In this document: positions 6,036-10,232 of the stretch, one piece after another | How the letters are laid out: each line of letters begins with the position of its first letter | Position numbering within the stretch: position 1 is the stretch's first letter | Assembly (NCBI GenBank): GCA_031376455.1 | Contig: JANMDU010000038.1 | Coordinates: 1 to 10,232, forward strand | Direction: 5' to 3' | Source of the DNA: JANMDU01 sp031376455 | Lineage (GTDB): Bacteria; Pseudomonadota; Gammaproteobacteria; Burkholderiales; Burkholderiaceae_C | DNA length: 10,232 bases | Position numbers and translations under genes: made by a program | The notes under the pieces: model-generated | The model's database searches: none | What the model saw: only the letters and a program-made list of their open reading frames with translations | Told to the model about the DNA's origin: nothing

Positions 6036-7076
6036 ATGTTGAAGAAAACTCTTATCGGCTTTGCCGCTGCCATGGCTTTGGGCTCATCATTTGCGCAAAC
6101 CCTCACGCCCATCAAAATCAGCTATCAGCCCTCACTGTATTGGGCGTTGCCATTTCACGTCGCTACGGAGAAAGGCTGGTGGAAGGAAGTGGGCCTAGCG
6201 CCTGAGTTCAGCACTTTCCCTGCGGGCGTGCCGCAGATCGCCGCATCGGCAGCCAAGTCTTGGGATGTGGGCGGCACAGGTGGTGTGCCTGCTGTCCTCG
6301 GCCATGTGCGTTTTGGCATCAAAACCATCGGCGTGTCCAACGATGAGTCAGCCGGCAATGCGCTGGTGGCCAGCGGCAAGAAAGCCGCTGAATTTGCAAA
6401 AGATCCAGCGGCTGCTCTGCGCGGCCAGACCATCACACTCACGCAGAATTCAACCGCTGACTTCGCCGTGCAGGCATGCTTGAAGCGCTATGGCCTGAAA
6501 AAATCTGATGTCGTGATGAAAAATATGGGGCAATCGGAAATCATCTCTGCTTTGTCATCGAACAACACTGATCTGGCTGGCATGTGGGCACCGAACATTT
6601 ACACCGTGGAAGAAAAGGCCGGAGCGAAGGTGTTGTGTAGCGGCAAAGAAGGCGGCGCAGTCGTGCCCGGCGCATTGATTGCACGTGGCGATTACGCGAA
6701 AGAAAATCCGCAAAACGTCGCTAAATTTTTGGCGGTCTATTTGCGCGCTTGGAAATGGATGGGCGCAAACCAGCCAGCAGCCATTGCGATGATGAAAGAT
6801 TTCTATGCAAAAGGTGGCGTCGTCATCAGTGAAGCCTCGATGAAAAAAGAATTCTCTACGCGTCCGACATTTGATCTTGGCCAACAAATCAAAATGATGG
6901 ATCGGAAAAATAGCAATTCGCAAGTGGATGCATGGTTTGCACAAATCGCCGTCTTCATGCGCGAGACGGGTGCATTGCCCACCATTCCGCAAGTGCAAGA
7001 TTTCGTCACGAGCGAATACATGAACATGGTGCAGGCTGATCCGAAGCTGCGCGATTTCGCCAATAACAGCAAGTAA
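6036..7076 (+). CDS. Periplasmic substrate-binding protein (SsuA/TauA/NMT1-like)
   Basis: This is the secreted binding protein that captures the substrate for the ABC importer, 346 residues. It has a typical Sec signal peptide: KK, a hydrophobic core (LIGFAAAMALG), and a likely cleavage after SSFA (residue 20). The mature part opens with PIKISYQPSLYWALPFHVATEKGWWKEVGL, the usual first strand and helix of the family. It continues with a ligand-loop region around FPAGVPQIAAS and WDVGGTGGVPAV. Cys148 and Cys201, the only cysteines noted in the stretch read, might form a disulfide. The gene follows the ATPase by 43 bp and precedes the HisD-like gene by about 80 bp. Fold and transport role are secure. 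The ligand, proposed to be a sulfonated diol such as DHPS, is inferred from the neighbouring dehydrogenases; taurine, other sulfonates or a non-sulfonate remain possible. Confidence 0.92.
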   Translation: MLKKTLIGFAAAMALGSSFAQTLTPIKISYQPSLYWALPFHVATEKGWWKEVGLAPEFSTFPAGVPQIAASAAKSWDVGGTGGVPAVLGHVRFGIKTIGVSNDESAGNALVASGKKAAEFAKDPAAALRGQTITLTQNSTADFAVQACLKRYGLKKSDVVMKNMGQSEIISALSSNNTDLAGMWAPNIYTVEEKAGAKVLCSGKEGGAVVPGALIARGDYAKENPQNVAKFLAVYLRAWKWMGANQPAAIAMMKDFYAKGGVVISEASMKKEFSTRPTFDLGQQIKMMDRKNSNSQVDAWFAQIAVFMRETGALPTIPQVQDFVTSEYMNMVQADPKLRDFANNSK

Positions 7077-7146
7077 GCATTTAACTTAAGCCAGCACTCG
7101 CACACGACAGCTATTTCGCTGCCGAATGAGCTGCTGCATATTCCTC

Positions 7147-7150
7147 AAGG
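7147..7150 (+). promoter_or_regulatory. Ribosome-binding site deciding the HisD-like gene start
   Basis: AAGG lies seven bases before the GTG at 7158 but only one base before the GTG at 7152. This spacing makes 7158 the better start. Confidence 0.5.
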
Positions 7151-7157
7151 TGTGATT

Positions 7158-8471
7158 GTGAGTATTCAATATCTTAAAAAAGCTGCGAAGACGCCTGAGT
7201 CTGAAACAGCCACCGCGCAAGCCGTGGTGAGCGACATGCTGTCTGAAATTCAGAAAAATGGTGAGGCTGCAGTTCGCAGCTATGCCAAGAGTCTTGATCA
7301 ATGGGAGGGTGAATTCGTCATCACTCGCGCTCAACTGGAAGCCAATGCCAAGGCTGTGCCAACGACCGTCAAGGCCGACATTGATTTCGCAATCAAGCAG
7401 GTTTTTGACTTTGCGACAGCACAACGAAAATCCTTAAGTGAATTTTGCACGGAGCTGCACAGCGGCGTCACAGCTGGGCAGCGCGTGTTACCCGTCAACG
7501 TAGCTGGCTGCTATGCGCCTGCTGGCCGCTATGCGCATATTGCCTCGGCTTACATGGGCGTCGCAACGGCCAAAGCGGCAGGCGTGAAAACCATCATCGC
7601 TTGTTCTGGCCCGTTTCGTGGTGGCCCAATGCACCCCTACCTTATGTACGCTTTTGACAAAGCTGGGGCTGATGTCATTTTGACGCTGGGCGGCGTGCAG
7701 GCGATTGCCACCATGGCCTATGGCTTGTTCACGGGCAAGCCGGCGGACGTGATTGTTGGCCCCGGCAACAAATTTGTCGCAGAGGCCAAGCGCAGCTTGT
7801 TTGGCAAAGTAGGGATTGATGTGTTTGCAGGCCCATCCGAAGTGGCTGTGATCGCAGATGAAACGGCAGATCCCGCCATTGTGGCCAGTGATTTGGTCGG
7901 CCAAGCTGAGCATGGCCATGAATCACCCGCATGGCTGTTCACCACGGATGAGAAGCTCGCCCGTGACGTGATGGCACGCATCCCGGCTTTGATTGACGCA
8001 CTGCCGCCGATTGCACGCGATGCGGCGGGCTGCGCATGGCGTGATTACGGCGAGGTGATTCTGTGCTCAACCCGCGAAGAGGTGGCACAGATCTCCGACC
8101 AGTATGCCTCCGAGCATCTCGAAGTTCACACCCAAGATTTGGATTGGTGGCTGGAGAATTTAACCTGCTATGGCTCGCTTTTTCTAGGCGAAGAAACAAC
8201 CGTCGCTTATGGCGACAAAGCCAGCGGACCGAACCATGTGTTGCCCACCAAAGGCGCAGGCCGATACTCGGGCGGCTTGTCTGTTCATAAGTTTATGAAG
8301 ACATTGACTTGGCAGAAAATGACACGCGATGCGGCGCGAGATATTGGCTTAGTCACTGCGCGCATTTCACGCCTCGAAGGCATGGAAGCACACGCGCGAA
8401 CGGCAGATGATCGCTTAGCCAAATATTTCCCTGGCCAAAAGTTTGAGCTTGGCGAACCTGTCACAGCCTAA
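7158..8471 (+). CDS. hpsN: Histidinol-dehydrogenase-family enzyme, probable DHPS 3-dehydrogenase (HpsN-like)
   Basis: This is an NAD-dependent, zinc-containing dehydrogenase of 437 residues, normal for the HisD fold. It likely performs a four-electron oxidation of a primary alcohol to a carboxylate. By position against E. coli HisD the zinc ligands are kept: Gln249 and His252 (GQAEHG), Asp353 (YGDKASGPNH) and His412 (EGMEAH). So is the catalytic Glu319-His320 pair (YASEHLEV). The active-site stretch RYSGGLSVHKFMKTLTW differs from the usual histidinol enzyme and resembles HpsN-type proteins as I remember them. No his gene is adjacent; a sulfonate-type importer precedes it, and an SDR and a zinc ADH follow. 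HpsN turns (R)-2,3-dihydroxypropane-1-sulfonate into (R)-sulfolactate. The family call is firm. The substrate call is moderately supported, and another catabolic diol or amino alcohol oxidation is the alternative. Start chosen at GTG 7158; GTG 7152 would add two residues. Confidence 0.7.
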   Translation: MSIQYLKKAAKTPESETATAQAVVSDMLSEIQKNGEAAVRSYAKSLDQWEGEFVITRAQLEANAKAVPTTVKADIDFAIKQVFDFATAQRKSLSEFCTELHSGVTAGQRVLPVNVAGCYAPAGRYAHIASAYMGVATAKAAGVKTIIACSGPFRGGPMHPYLMYAFDKAGADVILTLGGVQAIATMAYGLFTGKPADVIVGPGNKFVAEAKRSLFGKVGIDVFAGPSEVAVIADETADPAIVASDLVGQAEHGHESPAWLFTTDEKLARDVMARIPALIDALPPIARDAAGCAWRDYGEVILCSTREEVAQISDQYASEHLEVHTQDLDWWLENLTCYGSLFLGEETTVAYGDKASGPNHVLPTKGAGRYSGGLSVHKFMKTLTWQKMTRDAARDIGLVTARISRLEGMEAHARTADDRLAKYFPGQKFELGEPVTA

Positions 8472-8503
8472 GTTGCACGAATTGTCTCAACCAAACCAAC
8501 AGC

Positions 8504-9268
8504 ATGAATATTTCCGCTCTCTTCAGCCTCAAAGGGCGCACGGCTTTCGTCACCGGAGGAAACTCCGGCATTGGTGAGGCGATGGCTACAGCGCTTGGGC
8601 TTGCCGGCGCTCGGCTTGTGCTCGGAGCGCGTCGCACTGATGCGCTCATGGCCTCGGCAGCTCGATTGAAAGAGCAAGGCATTTCGGTAGATTGCTTGCC
8701 TTGCGATCTGGCGGATATTGAAGCGACGCAAGATGCGGCCAAGCGGTTGATGCAGTTTGCGCCGATTGATATTTTGATCAACGCAGCCGGGGTGAATTCA
8801 CGCGAGCCGTTTCAGGCGGTGACTCCAGCCGCATGGCAAGCTCAAATTAATCTCCATTTGAGCGCGCCATTTTTCCTCACGCAAGCGCTCGCGCCGCAGA
8901 TGGCCGAGCGCGGCTGGGGCCGCATTATCAATATTGCTAGCCTGCAAAGCTACCGTGCGTTTGGCAACAGCGCCCCTTACGGCGCTGGCAAAGGCGGCGT
9001 GGTGCAACTCACCCGTGCGATTGCTCAGGAATGGTCGGCCAAGGGTATCACTTGCAATGCCATAGGCCCCGGTTTTTTCCCAACACAGCTCACCGCTCCC
9101 GTGTTTGGTGATCCTGTTGCCGTACAGAAAAATGCCAGCCAGACCTGCGTGGGTCGCAACGGCGAGCTCACCGATTTGTATGGCTTATCCGTGTTTCTGG
9201 CAAGCAATGCGTCGAGTTATATCACCGGTCAAACCATCATGATTGATGGTGGTTTCACAGCAAAATGA
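8504..9268 (+). CDS. Short-chain dehydrogenase/reductase (SDR), possible DHPS 2-dehydrogenase
   Basis: This is a classical SDR of 254 residues that interconverts an alcohol and a ketone. It has the cofactor motif TGGNSGIG (17-24), NAAG (93-96), and a catalytic set of Asn116, Ser146, Tyr159 and Lys163. The active-site motif reads YGAGK rather than the common YxASK. The C-terminal GQTIMIDGG is also typical. After the second strand it has GARR (41-44) instead of an acidic residue, which usually points to NADP(H), though this is only a rule of thumb. The gene follows the HisD-like gene by 32 bp with no clear Shine-Dalgarno. In DHPS clusters one of the HpsO/HpsP enzymes is of this kind and oxidises or reduces carbon 2, letting both stereoisomers be used. 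I cannot tell from sequence which of the two names applies. Confidence 0.85.
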   Translation: MNISALFSLKGRTAFVTGGNSGIGEAMATALGLAGARLVLGARRTDALMASAARLKEQGISVDCLPCDLADIEATQDAAKRLMQFAPIDILINAAGVNSREPFQAVTPAAWQAQINLHLSAPFFLTQALAPQMAERGWGRIINIASLQSYRAFGNSAPYGAGKGGVVQLTRAIAQEWSAKGITCNAIGPGFFPTQLTAPVFGDPVAVQKNASQTCVGRNGELTDLYGLSVFLASNASSYITGQTIMIDGGFTAK

Positions 9269-9300
9269 CAAAGACAGTCCATTAAATTGAGAAGTTATCC

Positions 9301-10232
9301 ATGAAAGCACTTGTCTATACCCAGCCCAACGAAGTTCAGTTACTTGATCGTGCCGATCCGGTGCTCGAACAAGGCGAAGTGATCTTAAAAATCGAAGCGG
9401 TGGGTATCTGTGGCTCGGATATGCATGCCTATCACGGCCATGATCCACGCCGCAAACCCGGGCTGATTTTGGGACATGAGTTTTGCGGAACCGTGCTGGA
9501 ATCCGCCTCAGCGCAATACGCCAAAGGCATCCGCGTCACTGGCAATCCGCTTATCACCTGCGGTGTGTGTGAATACTGCGTGCAAGGCCGAAATAACCTG
9601 TGTAGCCACCGCACCATGGTAGGCATGACGCGGCCTGGCGCATTTGCGCAATATATGTCCATTCCTGCTGCTTCACTGATTGACATGCCGCAAGATATGC
9701 CATCAACTCATGCCGCCATCACAGAACCTGCGGCCACCGCCTTGCATGCGATTAACTTATCGATGCGCGCCTTGGTGCGGCCTGTACAGGAATGCCGCGT
9801 TTTGATCTTAGGAGGCGGTGCGATTGGTATGCTTGCAGCGCTGTTGCTGAAAAACTATGGATGTGCAGACATCACAGTTGCTGAAGTCAATCCGCTGCGC
9901 CGCGAGCAAATCGAGCAATACGCGCAGGTCAACACCTACAACCCCAAAGAAATCAATCCAGCAGAGAACGCATTCGACTATGTGATGGATGCCGTCGGCT
10001 CCAAAATCACACGCACCACTGCTTTTGCCAGTGTGAAAGCAGGCGGTGTGATTATGCACATCGGCCTGCAAGATTGGGGCAGTGAAATCGATATGCGCCG
10101 CTTGACGCTCGCTGAAATCACCCTGCTAGGAACGTATACATACACCACAGCGGATCTTCGCGCTACCGTCAGGCTGATAGCGCAAGGCGCATTTGGCGAT
10201 TTGGCATGGCTCGATATCCGCCCTTTGACGGA
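9301..10232 (+). CDS. Zinc-dependent alcohol dehydrogenase (MDR family), 3'-partial
   Basis: An open frame begins at ATG 9301 and runs off the right edge, showing 310 residues; the family usually has about 340-350, so some 30-40 are missing. Catalytic zinc ligands are Cys37 (GICGSD), His59 and Glu60 (GHE), with Glu142 (TEPAATALHA) as a likely fourth. The structural zinc site is Cys87, Cys90, Cys93 and Cys101. The Rossmann motif is GGGAIG (171-176), and Glu195 at the end of the second strand suggests NAD(H). A GAGAAG ribosome site lies six bases upstream, and the gene follows the SDR by 32 bp in the same operon. It probably acts on the same hydroxyl as the SDR, as the HpsO/HpsP pair does in DHPS degradation. 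It could instead serve another secondary alcohol; the sorbitol/threonine dehydrogenase subgroup is the nearest general match. Confidence 0.88.
   Translation, partial: MKALVYTQPNEVQLLDRADPVLEQGEVILKIEAVGICGSDMHAYHGHDPRRKPGLILGHEFCGTVLESASAQYAKGIRVTGNPLITCGVCEYCVQGRNNLCSHRTMVGMTRPGAFAQYMSIPAASLIDMPQDMPSTHAAITEPAATALHAINLSMRALVRPVQECRVLILGGGAIGMLAALLLKNYGCADITVAEVNPLRREQIEQYAQVNTYNPKEINPAENAFDYVMDAVGSKITRTTAFASVKAGGVIMHIGLQDWGSEIDMRRLTLAEITLLGTYTYTTADLRATVRLIAQGAFGDLAWLDIRPLT

Noticed and set aside
7077..7157. Possible regulatory hairpin or internal promoter between the binding-protein and HisD-like genes
   Set aside because: Only a very short CAGC/GCTG pairing (near 7108-7121) without a T-run, and no convincing -35/-10 pair.
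7158..8471. Biosynthetic histidinol dehydrogenase (hisD)
   Set aside because: No his gene is nearby, and the gene is embedded between an importer and two alcohol dehydrogenases behind a LacI-type regulator.

Overview
The window looks like chromosomal DNA of a betaproteobacterium, most likely Comamonadaceae. The grounds are codon use and protein character, an AlgZ/AlgR-like two-component pair with a small 2TM-domain protein in front, and two degenerate copies of a roughly 60-bp dispersed repeat that I associate from memory with that family. Coding density is high. There is no RNA gene, insertion sequence or CRISPR array, and no gene-free stretch over 300 bases.

Left block (1-2385, + strand): a three-gene signalling module. 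It consists of a small 2TM-domain membrane protein (5' end probably outside the window), a four-TM LytS/AlgZ-type sensor histidine kinase, and a LytTR-type response regulator. The genes are tightly coupled and end in an intrinsic terminator at 2353-2385. The two repeat copies lie inside the kinase and regulator coding sequences, in opposite orientations and without breaking either frame.

Right block (2370-10232): a LacI-family repressor on the - strand, divergent from a seven-gene + strand operon. The 203-bp intergenic region (3390-3592) carries a good - strand promoter, a weaker + strand promoter and two LacI-type palindromic operators, one near each gene. The operon encodes two paralogous SsuC/TauC-type permeases, their ATPase, a periplasmic binding protein, a histidinol-dehydrogenase-family enzyme, a short-chain dehydrogenase, and a zinc alcohol dehydrogenase cut by the window's right edge.

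Interpretation (mixed basis): the HisD-like enzyme, the SDR and the zinc ADH match in family type the HpsN, HpsO and HpsP enzymes that convert 2,3-dihydroxypropane-1-sulfonate (DHPS, a sulfoquinovose breakdown product) to (R)-sulfolactate. Here they sit behind a nitrate/sulfonate/taurine-type ABC importer and a LacI repressor. The proposed flow is capture of a sulfonated diol in the periplasm, ATP-driven uptake, interconversion of C2 stereoisomers by the SDR and zinc ADH through the ketone, then oxidation of the terminal alcohol to the acid by the HisD-like enzyme. The carbon-sulfur bond-cleaving step (such as SuyAB) is not in the window and would be expected nearby or elsewhere. The substrate is inferred, not shown.
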